A stretch of 64,000 nucleotides of DNA from Rhizobacter sp. (GCA_019635355.1 JAHBZQ010000001.1:2418001-2482000), one strand, 5' to 3'. Positions 51,121 to 60,284 are shown, counted from the stretch's first letter. The notes: generated from the sequence alone by a model not told the origin. Translations and numbers: made by a program.

Positions 51121-52170
51121 ATGAACAACATCCAGCGTCCTGCGCTCGACCGTTCGCTGTACGAGCCGTCTCACCTGTGGGCCCTGGCCCACTTCGTCTA
51201 CGCCGTCGCCCTCTTCTTCGTGCCGGGGGTCCTGAGCTACCAGGTGGCGCTGGCCGAGCTGCCGCTGTGGGCGCAGATCCCGGCCATCGCCTTTCTCACG
51301 ATCCTGGCGGGGTATGGCCTCAACCTGCTCGGCGTGATCGGCCACGAGGGCACGCACGGCAACTTCGTGAAGAACCGGCGCCTGTCGGCCGTGATCGGCA
51401 TCTTCAGCGCTTCGGCCGTGGTGAGCTACATGGAGATGGGCTTCGCGCTCAGCCACTGGAACCACCACCGCTTCACCAACCAGAAGGACGACCCCAACGT
51501 CTACCCGGTGGAGAACCTGAAGACCTGGTGGTCGCGGCTCTTGATGTCACGCATCAACTACAACCTCGTCTACCTGAAAGACACCTTCTCGATGGCGATG
51601 GGGAAGATCCCCACCTTCAAGTACAAGGTGGCGTTCACCGAGGCCGACCAGATCCTCTTCGCGCGGCTCAACTTCCTCTTCGCCGCGATGTGGATCGCGC
51701 TTTATGCGGCCATCTTCTACATCGACTGGCGCGCCGGCCTCTTCGTGGTGGCGCTCCCCACGCTGGCGGTGAAGTTCATCGCCGCCTGCCAGATCTTCAT
51801 CGACCACGGCGGGCTCGACGACGACCGGCTCTTCCGCAACTCGTGGAGCCGCACCTCGCCGCTGATGACGATCCTCTTCTTCGGCGCGAACTACCACAAC
51901 GAGCACCACGCCTACCCCGGCATCCCCTGCTACCGCCTGCCGCAGGTGCACCGCATCCTGCGCGAGAAGGGCGTGTTCGAGGCCGTGCCCATGCCGGTGG
52001 AGCGGGGCTTCTTCAAGTCGTTCAAGCCGCTGTTCCAGGTCTACGCACCCACCGCGAAGGGTGACGATTTCGACCCGTTCGAGATCCCGCAGGCGCCCTC
52101 CGCCAGCGACGAGCGCGGCGTGCCGCAAGCCGCTGCGGTGGCGGTCGGTGCCGTGGGATCGGCACGGTGA
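51121..52170 (+). CDS. Membrane fatty acid desaturase (first)
   Basis: The 349-residue polytopic protein has the three histidine boxes of membrane desaturases: LLGVIGHEGTHGNFV, LSHWNHHRFTNQKDDPN, and GANYHNEHHAYPGIPCYRLP. Four transmembrane helices are visible. Enzymes of this type, including the acetylenases of polyyne and alkyne pathways, act on ACP-, CoA- or lipid-bound acyl chains. Its stop overlaps the GTG start of the FAAL gene. Confidence 0.9.
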   Translation: MNNIQRPALDRSLYEPSHLWALAHFVYAVALFFVPGVLSYQVALAELPLWAQIPAIAFLTILAGYGLNLLGVIGHEGTHGNFVKNRRLSAVIGIFSASAVVSYMEMGFALSHWNHHRFTNQKDDPNVYPVENLKTWWSRLLMSRINYNLVYLKDTFSMAMGKIPTFKYKVAFTEADQILFARLNFLFAAMWIALYAAIFYIDWRAGLFVVALPTLAVKFIAACQIFIDHGGLDDDRLFRNSWSRTSPLMTILFFGANYHNEHHAYPGIPCYRLPQVHRILREKGVFEAVPMPVERGFFKSFKPLFQVYAPTAKGDDFDPFEIPQAPSASDERGVPQAAAVAVGAVGSAR

Positions 52171-53837
52171 AACACACCGAGCCGACGCCGCTCTACGCAC
52201 TGCTCGACGCGATCGAGCGCTGCGAGGAGCGCGGCCACACCTACCTGGCCTCGGGTGGCGCGAGCCGTCAGCGCAGCTACGCCGAGCTGATGGCCACCGC
52301 CCTCACCGTGCACGGCCAGCTGCACGCGCGGGGCTTCGTGGCCGGCCAGCGGCTCGCGCTCATCGCGGCCGACGCGTCGAGTTTCATCCCCACCTTCGTG
52401 GCGGGCGTGCGTGCGGGCCTGGTGCTGGTGCCACTCTCGCCACCCCCCCTCGGCGGGCGCCAGCAGAGCTACACCACGCTGCTGCGTCAGATCGCCGGGG
52501 TGGCCGAGCTGCACGGCATCGTCGCGCCCGAGAGCCTGCATGCCCTCGTGGCCGAGGCCATGCCTGGTGTGCCGGTGCTCGGCTACGACGCGCTGCACAC
52601 CCCCACCGGCCAGCCCACACCAACGCCAGCCGAGCTGACGCCCGACGACACCTGCTTCCTGCAGTTCACCTCGGGCTCCACCGGCACGCCCAAGGGCGTG
52701 ATCGTGAGCTACCGCAACCTCGCCGCCAACACGCGCGCGATCATGGAGCACGGCCTGCAGATCACCCCGCGTGACGTGGGCGTGAGCTGGCTGCCGCTGC
52801 ACCACGACATGGGGCTCATCGGCAAGGTGCTGGCGCCGCTGGCCCACCGCACCGAGATGGTCTACCTCTCGACCGCGGCCTTCATCAAGAACCCCAACCT
52901 CTGGCTCGACGCGATCACGCGCCACGGCGGCACGATCAGCTTCGCGCCCAACTTCGCCTTCGCCTACGTCGCCCGCCACTACCTGCGCCGCCCGGTGCCG
53001 CTGCACCTGGGCAGCCTGCGCGTGCTCGGCTGTGGCGCCGAGCCGATCAACCCCGAGGTGCTGGCCGAGTTCACCCGCTGCTTCATGCCGCTCGGGCTGC
53101 GACCCGAAGCGATTGCGCCGAGCTACGGCATGGCCGAGGCCACGCTCGCGGTGTCGTTCAGCCGCCGCTGGCATGCCCTCGCCATCGACCGCGCCGCGTG
53201 CGAGACACGCCGCCGTGCCGTGCCGTGCGACACCGTCGATGCGCTGCGCCTCGTCTCGTGCGGCCCGGCCTTCCCCGAGCATGCGATCACCATCCTCGAC
53301 GAGCAGGGCCGCCACCTGGCCGAGAGCGTCATCGGCGAGATCGCGGTGCGCGGCCCGAGCGTGAGCCAAGGCTATTTCCGCAACCCCGAGGCCAGCGCCG
53401 CCCACTTCGTCGACGGCTGGCTGCGCACCGGTGACCTCGGCTTCCTGCACGAAGGCGAGGTCTACATCTGCGGGCGGGTGAAAGACCTCATCATCGTCAA
53501 CGGCCGCAACGTCTACCCGCAAGACATCGAGTGGCTGGTCGAGACCGTGCCCAACGTGCGCAGCGGTGCCGTCACCGCCTTCGCCGTGCCCGGCCCCTCG
53601 ACCGAGCAGGTGATCGTGCTGGCCGAAGTGCGTGGCGACGGCGCCGGGCTCGACGAGCGCATCCGCGAGCTGCTGGCCCAGGAGATGGGGCTCACGGTGC
53701 ACGAGGTGCGCCTGCTGCCCTCGGGCCGCATCCCGAAGACCACCAGTGGCAAGGTCCAGCGCACGAAGGCACGCAGCGAATACCTCGCGGGCAGCTACGA
53801 CAGCGTGTTGCCTGAAGCGGAAGAGGCCTCCGCATGA
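52167..53837 (+). CDS. Fatty acyl-AMP ligase (FAAL)
   Basis: The 556-residue ANL-superfamily enzyme has the phosphate-binding loop LQFTSGSTGTPKGVIVSYRN, the FAAL-type motif SWLPLHHDMGLIGKVLAPL, PSYGMAEATLAVSF, WLRTGDLGFLHEGEVYICGRVKDLIIVNGRNVYPQDIE and the C-terminal lysine region SGRIPKTTSGKVQRTKA. The LP-x-x-HDMGLIG stretch separates FAALs from acyl-CoA ligases. It should activate a free fatty acid and load the ACP encoded at 49909-50190. The start is a GTG (GTGA overlap with the desaturase). Confidence 0.9.
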   Translation: MKHTEPTPLYALLDAIERCEERGHTYLASGGASRQRSYAELMATALTVHGQLHARGFVAGQRLALIAADASSFIPTFVAGVRAGLVLVPLSPPPLGGRQQSYTTLLRQIAGVAELHGIVAPESLHALVAEAMPGVPVLGYDALHTPTGQPTPTPAELTPDDTCFLQFTSGSTGTPKGVIVSYRNLAANTRAIMEHGLQITPRDVGVSWLPLHHDMGLIGKVLAPLAHRTEMVYLSTAAFIKNPNLWLDAITRHGGTISFAPNFAFAYVARHYLRRPVPLHLGSLRVLGCGAEPINPEVLAEFTRCFMPLGLRPEAIAPSYGMAEATLAVSFSRRWHALAIDRAACETRRRAVPCDTVDALRLVSCGPAFPEHAITILDEQGRHLAESVIGEIAVRGPSVSQGYFRNPEASAAHFVDGWLRTGDLGFLHEGEVYICGRVKDLIIVNGRNVYPQDIEWLVETVPNVRSGAVTAFAVPGPSTEQVIVLAEVRGDGAGLDERIRELLAQEMGLTVHEVRLLPSGRIPKTTSGKVQRTKARSEYLAGSYDSVLPEAEEASA

Positions 53838-54274
53838 GCACGACCCTGCTTCCGGCCACGCACTATCGGGTCACGGAAATGACGCACCACGTGCGGCCGT
53901 CGGACCTCGACATGTTCGGCCACGTCAACCACGCCAAGCCGATCGACTACTTCGAACTCGGCCGCTTCGACTGGCTGCAGCAGAACAACTTCCCCCTCGA
54001 CGACCGCTGGACGCCCGTGGTCGCCCGCATTGAGGTGAACTACCGGCGCGAGCTCTTCCTCACCGCGATCCGCGTGCAGACGGTGTTGGCCGAGCTCAAG
54101 CAGTACACCGCCGAGTTCCAGCAGTCGGTGTTCGTGCCCGGCAGCGAGGCCCCCGCCGTCACCGGCTCGGTGCGCGTGAGCTTCATCAGCAAGGCCACCG
54201 GCCGCCCCATGCGCCTGCGCGACGTCGAAGCCCTCGCCTGCTTCCAGGAGCCGCGCGAAACCGCCATCGCCTGA
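53834..54274 (+). CDS. Hotdog-fold acyl-ACP/acyl-CoA thioesterase
   Basis: The 146-residue 4HBT-type thioesterase has THHVRPSDLDMFGHVNHAKPIDYFELGRFDW, in which the catalytic acidic residue and the GHVNHxxxxxYFE helix are typical, then VARIEVNYRRELFLTAIRVQTVL. It probably releases the modified acyl chain from ACP. Its ATG overlaps the FAAL stop. Confidence 0.87.
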   Translation: MSTTLLPATHYRVTEMTHHVRPSDLDMFGHVNHAKPIDYFELGRFDWLQQNNFPLDDRWTPVVARIEVNYRRELFLTAIRVQTVLAELKQYTAEFQQSVFVPGSEAPAVTGSVRVSFISKATGRPMRLRDVEALACFQEPRETAIA

Positions 54275-54302
54275 CCCTTTCACTCTTCACCCGGAAACGA
54301 CC

Positions 54303-54476
54303 ATGAAAACCTGGCAGTGCGCCATCTGCGGCTGGATCTACGACGAAGCGGCCGGCATGCCCGAACACGGCATCCCGCCCGGCACCCGCTGGGACGACGT
54401 GCCCGCCGACTGGCTCTGCCCCGACTGCGGGGTGAGCAAGGCGAGCTTCGAGATGAGCGAGCTTCAACCGAGCTGA
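54303..54476 (+). CDS. Rubredoxin
   Basis: This 57-residue protein (MKTWQCAICGWIYDEAAG ... WLCPDCGVSKASFEM) has the two C-x-x-C-G pairs that hold the iron, with the usual W-x-Y-D between, and ends ELQPS. It donates electrons to AlkB-type hydroxylases or desaturases. It lies between the thioesterase and hydrolase genes, 28 and 9 bases away. Rubredoxin genes are recurrent in bacterial polyyne clusters. Confidence 0.95.
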   Translation: MKTWQCAICGWIYDEAAGMPEHGIPPGTRWDDVPADWLCPDCGVSKASFEMSELQPS

Positions 54477-54485
54477 AAGGTGACG

Positions 54486-55403
54486 ATGAGCGAGATCACG
54501 CCCGAGACCCTGCGCCTGCGCGCCGCCGACGGCCACGCCATCACGGCGCTGCGTTATGCCGCCACCCGCAACGAGCAGGCGCGCATCGTCGTGGCCGGCG
54601 CCACCGGCGTGCCGCAGCGCTTCTACCGCCGCATGGCCGGCTACATGGCGCAGCGCGGCGTGAGCGTGCTCACGCTCGACTACCGCGGCATCGGCCTCTC
54701 CAAGCCGCCCACGCTCAAGGGCTTCCCCGCCGACCAGATGGACTGGGTGAGCGACCTCGCCGCCGGTGTCGAACACATGGGCGACGGCAGCGTGCCGCTC
54801 TACGTGGTGGGCCACTCGCTCGGCGGCCATGCCTTCGGCCTCCTGCCCAACCACCACAAGGTGAGCGGCGTCTACACCTTCGCCACCGGCGCCGGCTGGC
54901 ACGGGTGGATGACCCCTGGCGAGCGCCTCAAGGCCATCGTCATGTGGAACACCGTCGCGCCGCTGCTCGCCGCCTGGAAGGGCTACCTCGGCTGGAGCGC
55001 GATCGGCATGGGCGAAGACCTGCCGCTGATGGTCTACCGCCAATGGCGCCGCTGGTGCCAGAACCCGCGCTACTTCTTCGACGACCCGCAGATGGCGCAG
55101 ACGGTGGCGCGCTTCAAGGACGTGCGCACCCCCATCGTCGCCGCCAACGCCACCGACGACGCCTGGGCCCCGCCCGCCTCGCGCGACGCGTTCATGGGCG
55201 CCGGCTACGTGAACGCCCCCTGGACGGGCCGCGACATCACGCCGCAGGAGCTGCGCGTGCGCCACATCGGGCACATGGGCTACTTCCGCCCTGGGGCCGA
55301 GTCGCTGTGGCAGGACGCGCTCGACTGGTTCGCCGCACTGCCCGAGCGGCACGAGAGCCCAGCGCAGAACGTGACGCAACTCGACGAAAGGCGCCGCGCA
55401 TGA
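54486..55403 (+). CDS. Alpha/beta hydrolase
   Basis: The 305-residue protein has the oxyanion region VVAGATGVPQRFYRRMAGYM, the nucleophile elbow VVGHSLGGHAFGL, an acid in NATDDAWAPP and the histidine in HIGHMGYFRPG, giving a plausible Ser-Asp-His triad. It is probably an esterase/thioesterase for the acyl product, or an editing enzyme. A GTG at 54480 could add two residues; the ATG at 54486 is preferred. Confidence 0.82.
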   Translation: MSEITPETLRLRAADGHAITALRYAATRNEQARIVVAGATGVPQRFYRRMAGYMAQRGVSVLTLDYRGIGLSKPPTLKGFPADQMDWVSDLAAGVEHMGDGSVPLYVVGHSLGGHAFGLLPNHHKVSGVYTFATGAGWHGWMTPGERLKAIVMWNTVAPLLAAWKGYLGWSAIGMGEDLPLMVYRQWRRWCQNPRYFFDDPQMAQTVARFKDVRTPIVAANATDDAWAPPASRDAFMGAGYVNAPWTGRDITPQELRVRHIGHMGYFRPGAESLWQDALDWFAALPERHESPAQNVTQLDERRRA

Positions 55404-56587
55404 AGGCCTCTGCCGTGCTCGGCACCGTCGCGCCCACGCGCTCGGTCGACGCGACCGCAGTCACGAGCTTCACCGGCCCGCGCGACCGCGCCCGCTCGGG
55501 CGAAGCGCGCGCACGGCAGCGCACCCTCGTGCGGGCGCTCGCGAAGCATGTGCGGTCCGACACGGCCACCGGCGTGCGCCTCGCGGTGGCCGACTACGCG
55601 CTCTTCCTGCTGGGCCTCACGCTCGCCGCATTCGCCACCCACCCCGCGCTGCGCATCGCCGGCGCGCTGCTCGCCGGTCTCAAGCTGTGTGGCTTCTCGG
55701 TGCTCGGCCACGACGCCGCGCACAACATGCTCACGCGCTCGCGCCCCCTCAACAAGCTGATCGCGGTGGCGGTGTTCACGCCGTGCCTCTTCAACTACCG
55801 CCTGTGGCTGCACGCCCACCACGCGCTGCACCACACCTGGACCAACGGCGCCCCGCCCGACATCCACAAGCCCTTCACGCTGCAGCAGTACCGCGCCCTG
55901 CCGGCCTGGCGGCGGCTGTGCGTGCGCGCGTCTCGCTCGCCCAGCCTCGTCGCGCAATCGCTCTACTTCATCTACGACCGGCTCACGCGGGTGACGATCT
56001 TCTCGCGCGTCTACCCGGCGGCGGTGCGGCGGCAGGCCGTGGCCTACACGCTGCTCACGCTCGCCTACCTCGGCGGCACCGCGGCGCTGCTCGGCTGGCG
56101 CCGACAGTTCGAATGGGCCGACACGCTCGTCGACGTCTTCCTCGTGATGGTGCTGCCGCTGCTGGTGTTCCACGCGCTCACATCCATCGTGCTCTTCCTG
56201 CAGCACACGCACCCGCGCATCCCCTGGTTCTCGCGCGACGACCCGGTCGAGCATGCCTACGGCCAGGAAGAGCTGGTGGCCCACGTGCCGCTGCCCAACT
56301 GGATCGGCTCAGTGATGCACTACTCGCTGGAGCACCCGGTGCACCACATCGTGCCCACCATCCCCTGCTACCACGCCCGCGCCGCGCAGGCCGAGCTGAA
56401 CCTGCTGATCGGCCCACGTGCGGTGATCTTGAAGCCCACGCTCGGCAACATCCGCAGCGTCTTCCGCCGCTGCAAGCTCTACGACTACGAGACGCACCGC
56501 TGGCGAGATTTCGACGGCCGCTACACCAGCGGCAGCCTCGCCCGCAGCGTGCGCGACCCCGTGCACCTTGCCAGGAGATCCGCATGA
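55400..56587 (+). CDS. Membrane fatty acid desaturase (second)
   Basis: The 395-residue protein has a charged N-terminal extension (about 1-55), then transmembrane helices and the three histidine boxes: SVLGHDAAHNML, WLHAHHALHHTWTNG and SLEHPVHHIVPTIPCYH. The middle box is H-A-H-H-A-L-H-H. It differs clearly from the first desaturase, so the two probably act at different positions or one acts as an acetylenase. It overlaps the genes on both sides by four bases. Confidence 0.88.
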   Translation: MKASAVLGTVAPTRSVDATAVTSFTGPRDRARSGEARARQRTLVRALAKHVRSDTATGVRLAVADYALFLLGLTLAAFATHPALRIAGALLAGLKLCGFSVLGHDAAHNMLTRSRPLNKLIAVAVFTPCLFNYRLWLHAHHALHHTWTNGAPPDIHKPFTLQQYRALPAWRRLCVRASRSPSLVAQSLYFIYDRLTRVTIFSRVYPAAVRRQAVAYTLLTLAYLGGTAALLGWRRQFEWADTLVDVFLVMVLPLLVFHALTSIVLFLQHTHPRIPWFSRDDPVEHAYGQEELVAHVPLPNWIGSVMHYSLEHPVHHIVPTIPCYHARAAQAELNLLIGPRAVILKPTLGNIRSVFRRCKLYDYETHRWRDFDGRYTSGSLARSVRDPVHLARRSA

Positions 56588-57135
56588 AGACGCTCACCGA
56601 GCAACTGTCGGGCTACGCCACCTGCCACCGCGACCGGCTCAACATCGCCACGCACTACGTCGGCATCCCACTCATCCTCCTGGCGGTGACGGCGCTGCTG
56701 TCGCGGCCCGCCGTGATGGTCGACGGCTGGCCGCTGTCACCCGCCGTGCCGGTGGCGGCAGCGGTGATGCTGTATTACCTGGTGCTCGACCTGCGCTTCG
56801 GCCTCGCGATGGCGGCCGTGATGGTGGCCTCGCTCGCCGTGGGCGCCTGGGCCGCGTCACTGGCCACGCCCTTGTGGCTGGCCCTCAGCCTCGGCAGCCT
56901 GGCCGTCGGCTTCATCGCCCAGCTCGTCGGCCACCGCTACGAAGGCAAGAAGCCGGCGTTCGTCGATGACTTGATGGGCTTCCTGATCGGCCCGCTCTTC
57001 CTCGTGGCCGAAGCAGCGTTCGCGCTCGGCCTGCGGCAACGGCTGCAAGGCGAGATCGAAACCTTCGCCGGCCCCACGCGCAGCCACCGACGCGGGCTGC
57101 CCAGCCTGCGCGGGCGGGCGCTTCGTCAGAGCTGA
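56584..57135 (+). CDS. Mpo1-like (DUF962) membrane protein
   Basis: The 183-residue protein starts TEQLSGYATCHRDRLNIATHYVGIPLILLAVTALL and has the later FIAQLVGHRYEGKKPAFVDDLMGFLIGPLFLVAE, both hallmarks of the Mpo1/YGL010w family. In yeast Mpo1 is an Fe(II)-dependent dioxygenase shortening 2-hydroxy fatty acids by one carbon; the conserved histidines are present here. It is the last gene of the acyl operon. Confidence 0.82.
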   Translation: MKTLTEQLSGYATCHRDRLNIATHYVGIPLILLAVTALLSRPAVMVDGWPLSPAVPVAAAVMLYYLVLDLRFGLAMAAVMVASLAVGAWAASLATPLWLALSLGSLAVGFIAQLVGHRYEGKKPAFVDDLMGFLIGPLFLVAEAAFALGLRQRLQGEIETFAGPTRSHRRGLPSLRGRALRQS

Positions 57136-57156
57136 TGCCCCCGAACGCCCCGTCGC

Positions 57157-57662
57157 TCAATCCACCTGCGCGCCGCCGGTCGCATTCGCCATCGTCGCGG
57201 TCAGGGCCGAGGCCAGGTCGCTCGCCAGCAGCACCGCCGCATTGGCCACTTCGGCCAGCGGCGTGATGCGGCGCAGCGGCACGTCTTTCGCGAACTCGCG
57301 GTGCACCTCGTCGACCGTCATGCCGCGCTCGCGGCCGTGGTGCGCCCAGGCCTCGCGCACGCCGGGCGCATCGGGCGAGCCCGGCGAGCGCACCCAGCAC
57401 ACCCGCACCTTGTGCGGCCCGTTCTCGACCGCGAGTTGCCGCAGGTAGTGGTCGACCGCGGCACACGCCACGCCGAACCCGCCCACGTTCGCCGACGGTG
57501 ACCGCCCCACGTTGGCCGTGATGCCGAGGATGGTGCCGCCGGCATGGCACGCCATGTGCCGGGCACCACCACCGCGCCTTCGCGCGCGAAGGCCCGCGCC
57601 ACCGCGCCGCCCACCGCCCCCGTCGCGCCATACACGATGGCCCTTCGATTCTTCAACAGCAT
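57157..57662 (-). pseudogene. Short-chain dehydrogenase/reductase remnant (internal deletion and frameshift)
   Basis: The N-terminus (LLKNRRAIVYGATGAVGGAVARAFAREGAVVVPGT, from 57662) is a normal SDR nucleotide-binding start. After about 36 residues the sequence jumps, in another frame, to the C-terminal half of an SDR (ACHAGGTILGITANVGRSPSAN ... AVLLASDLASALTATMANATGGAQVD, to 57157). About 80 central residues of a usual 250-residue SDR are missing and the frame is shifted at about 57550. An ATG at 57555 could still express the C-terminal 132 residues. Confidence 0.8.
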
Positions 57663-57752
57663 GGTCCTCGTCTCCTGTTCGGCCCACCCGCCCCCGGGTG
57701 ATGCCAGACAAGACGACGCACGACCGCCCCGGAAATCGACACGCGGTGGCCA

Positions 57753-58820
57753 TCAGCGCCGCACCTCGAAGATCAGGTTGAACGGCGTCTGCGCCGCCTG
57801 CCGGAAGTGCGAGAAGCCGGCCTTGCGGAAGACGTCGGCCAGCCGCTTCGGCCCCGCCTGCGCGCCCAGCACCAGCTTGCCGCCTTCGGAGATGGCGTGC
57901 GCGCAGCAGATGAGCGAGGAGCCCGCGTAGTAGAGCTGGCCGACGGGGTTCAGGTTGTCTTCCACCTTGTCGGCCGCATACGGCTCCACCAGCAGCACCG
58001 TGCCGCCCGGCGCCAGCACCTCGGCCGCGTGGCGCGCCGCGGCCACCGGGTCGCCGAGGTCGTGCAGCGTGTCGAAGAAGCAGATGAGGCCGTAGCGCTC
58101 GTCGGGGTAGTCGGTGGCGCGGGCGACGGCATAGCGCGTGCGCTCCGCCACACCGGCCGTCCGGGCGTTGTGCTGCGCCTGGGCGAGCGACTCGGCATGC
58201 GTGTCGAAGCCGAAGAAGCGCGAGTGGGGAAACGCCTGCGCCATCAGGAGCGTCGAGTGGCCGTGGCCGCAGCCCACGTCGGCCACCGCGATGCCGGCTT
58301 CGAGCTGTGCCACCACGCCCTCGAGCGCGGGCAGCCACTGCGGCACGAGCGCCGCGCGGTAGCCGTTGCGGTAGAACGCCGCCACGCCACACGCGAGGCG
58401 TGCATCGTGCTCGCCCCAGGCCACGCCGCGGCCGGTGCGGAAAGCGTCGAGCGCCTTGGGCTCGTCGGCCCACATCGCGGCCGGCACCTCCCAGGCGGGC
58501 GGCACGTAGACGGGGCTGTCCTCGTCGGCCAGCACCATCGCATGCTCGGGTGGCAGCTCGTAGGTGTCGCTGCGCGGGTGGTAGGCGAGGTAGCCGCCGG
58601 CCGCCTGCGCGTTGAGCCACTCGCGCACGTAGCGCTCGGCGCAGCCGGCGCGCTGCGCCACCTCTTTCGCGCTCACGGGGCCGGCGCCGGCCATCGCCTT
58701 GTAGAGCCCGAGCTTGGCGCCCAGGCTCACCATCACGCCGGTGTAGCCGGTGGTGAGGTCGCCGACGGCGCGGCCGACGAAGGCTTCGAGCTTGGCTTGA
58801 TCGATCACGGGGGTGTCCAT
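57753..58820 (-). CDS. SAM-dependent methyltransferase with N-terminal winged helix
   Basis: The 355-residue protein has an N-terminal winged-helix/dimerisation region (VSLGAKLGLYKAMAGAGPVSAKEVAQRAG, YVREWLNAQAAGGYL), as in Rv2258c-type methyltransferases. The SAM domain follows with IAVADVGCGHGHSTLLMAQAF, FFGFDTHAES, and LICFFDTLHDLGDPVAAARHAAEVLAPGGTVLLVEP. The substrate is unknown. It lies 11 bases after the haloperoxidase-like gene. Confidence 0.83.
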   Translation of the reverse strand: MDTPVIDQAKLEAFVGRAVGDLTTGYTGVMVSLGAKLGLYKAMAGAGPVSAKEVAQRAGCAERYVREWLNAQAAGGYLAYHPRSDTYELPPEHAMVLADEDSPVYVPPAWEVPAAMWADEPKALDAFRTGRGVAWGEHDARLACGVAAFYRNGYRAALVPQWLPALEGVVAQLEAGIAVADVGCGHGHSTLLMAQAFPHSRFFGFDTHAESLAQAQHNARTAGVAERTRYAVARATDYPDERYGLICFFDTLHDLGDPVAAARHAAEVLAPGGTVLLVEPYAADKVEDNLNPVGQLYYAGSSLICCAHAISEGGKLVLGAQAGPKRLADVFRKAGFSHFRQAAQTPFNLIFEVRR

Positions 58821-58831
58821 GCGCAGACTCC

Positions 58832-60127
58832 TCAGCGAATGCGCCGCAGCGCATCGGCCACGGCCTGCCCGATGCGGCGGCCCTGGCGTCTGCCGTCGTG
58901 GATGGCATGCGGGAAGTGGATGCCGGCGTAGAGGCGCGACTCGCCGTTCTCATGCGCCGCCTGCGAGAAGCCGCGGAACTGGCGCGTGACGCCGGGCAGC
59001 GTGAGGCTCGTCAGGCTGAAGCGCTGCCGGTCGCCGAAGAGTTCGGCCAGCACCTCGGCCGCGCTCCAGCCCAGCACGGTGTGGGTCGACGGGTAGTCGG
59101 GCACGGGGGGCGTCACGAGCAGCGGCTGCCAGCTCGCATCGGGCTGGGTGTGCGGGTTGCCGTCGCTCTCGGCCGCGTGGATCGCGGTGACGGGGCGCCA
59201 GAAGCGGTGCTCGTATTTCTGGTGGAAGCCGGCGATGAAACCGTCGGCCATTGCGAAGTGCAGCAGCGTGAAGGCACGTGCGGCGTCCCACGCGTCGAGG
59301 CGGCGCTCGCGCATCACGGTGTGGGCGATGCGGTTCCAGCCGAGCGGCGAGTCCTCGTACCAGAACTTCGCGATCTCGGTCTGCTCCGGCGTGCGGCTGC
59401 GGCTGTTCGCATCGCCGATCTCGCGCACGGTCGCCAGGTCTTTCGCATAACGGTCGCTCGTGAGCAGCAGCGGGCCTTCGAGCGTGTGCTCGCGCAGCGT
59501 GATGACGAAGGGCGTCACCTGGCCCCAGCCCGGCGCACCGGCGAAGTCGAAGGGCGCGGTGAACTGGTATTCGCCGGCACCCGGGCGCGGCACGTAGGGG
59601 CCGAACGCCGCGTCGGCACCGTCGTTCTGGCGGCGGTTCATCGTGGCCCACGCGGCGGCCTGGCCGAGGGCGATGCCGGCGGTCTTGGCAGCACCATCGG
59701 GCAGCGCCTTCAGGGCCTGGCCGTAAGCCGTTTCCACCAGCGCCGCCTGCTCGGGCAGCAGCCGCACCAGCACCTCGCGCGAGGCCGCGGCCACCGCCGC
59801 TTCCGGCATCGCCTTGGGCGACTTCGGCAAGCCCGGTGTGTACGACGCGTAGCGCCGGTCGATGGCGTTCAGCGCGTCGTGCACCGAGGCATGCAGGATC
59901 GCCAGCGTGCGCGACTGCGACATCGGGTTGGTGCCTTGGCTGGGCGTGAAGGCCGCCTCCACCACCGCGTTCCACTGCAGCACCACGTTGACGGGGGCGG
60001 GCCGGTGCGGCGCGCGCGCTTCGGCCGGGCGGGGGTTGGCGGTCAGCGAGGCGGCGGCGCCCACCAGCACCGCGGTGCTGACGAGGCGCATCGCAAACGA
60101 GCGGCGCTGTGAATCGAAATGCTTCAT
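58832..60127 (-). CDS. Tat-exported vanadium haloperoxidase/PAP2-superfamily protein
   Basis: The 431-residue protein starts MKHFDSQRRSFAMRLVST, a twin-arginine signal followed by a hydrophobic stretch and AEA cleavage site. The active-site pieces of vanadate-dependent haloperoxidases and related acid phosphatases are recognisable: FWRPVTAIHAAE, VPDYPSTHTVLGWSAAEVL, and ESRLYAGIHFPHAIHDGRRQGRRIG (S-R-x-Y-x-G-x-H-x-x). These hold vanadate or phosphate. It may oxidise halides or hydrolyse phosphate esters; sequence alone does not decide. The ATG at 60127 is chosen, since the longer frame upstream is shadow. Confidence 0.78.
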   Translation of the reverse strand: MKHFDSQRRSFAMRLVSTAVLVGAAASLTANPRPAEARAPHRPAPVNVVLQWNAVVEAAFTPSQGTNPMSQSRTLAILHASVHDALNAIDRRYASYTPGLPKSPKAMPEAAVAAASREVLVRLLPEQAALVETAYGQALKALPDGAAKTAGIALGQAAAWATMNRRQNDGADAAFGPYVPRPGAGEYQFTAPFDFAGAPGWGQVTPFVITLREHTLEGPLLLTSDRYAKDLATVREIGDANSRSRTPEQTEIAKFWYEDSPLGWNRIAHTVMRERRLDAWDAARAFTLLHFAMADGFIAGFHQKYEHRFWRPVTAIHAAESDGNPHTQPDASWQPLLVTPPVPDYPSTHTVLGWSAAEVLAELFGDRQRFSLTSLTLPGVTRQFRGFSQAAHENGESRLYAGIHFPHAIHDGRRQGRRIGQAVADALRRIR

Positions 60128-60284
60128 GACGGGTCTTCCTTGCAAGCTCACATGCGGAGCAGTTGATGAGGGTTCCCATCGTCTGGGCGTGCCGCTTTTT
60201 GCGGCAGTGCCGACCGCGCCCGAAAACGGTTCGTTTGTGCCAACCCGCTGCAACACACCGAGCGCTTCAGCGAAGATGCGCGCC

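Noticed and set aside
45773..57135. Possible polyketide or nonribosomal peptide cluster
   Set aside because: The only adenylating enzyme is a FAAL and no ketosynthase, acyltransferase or condensation domain is present.
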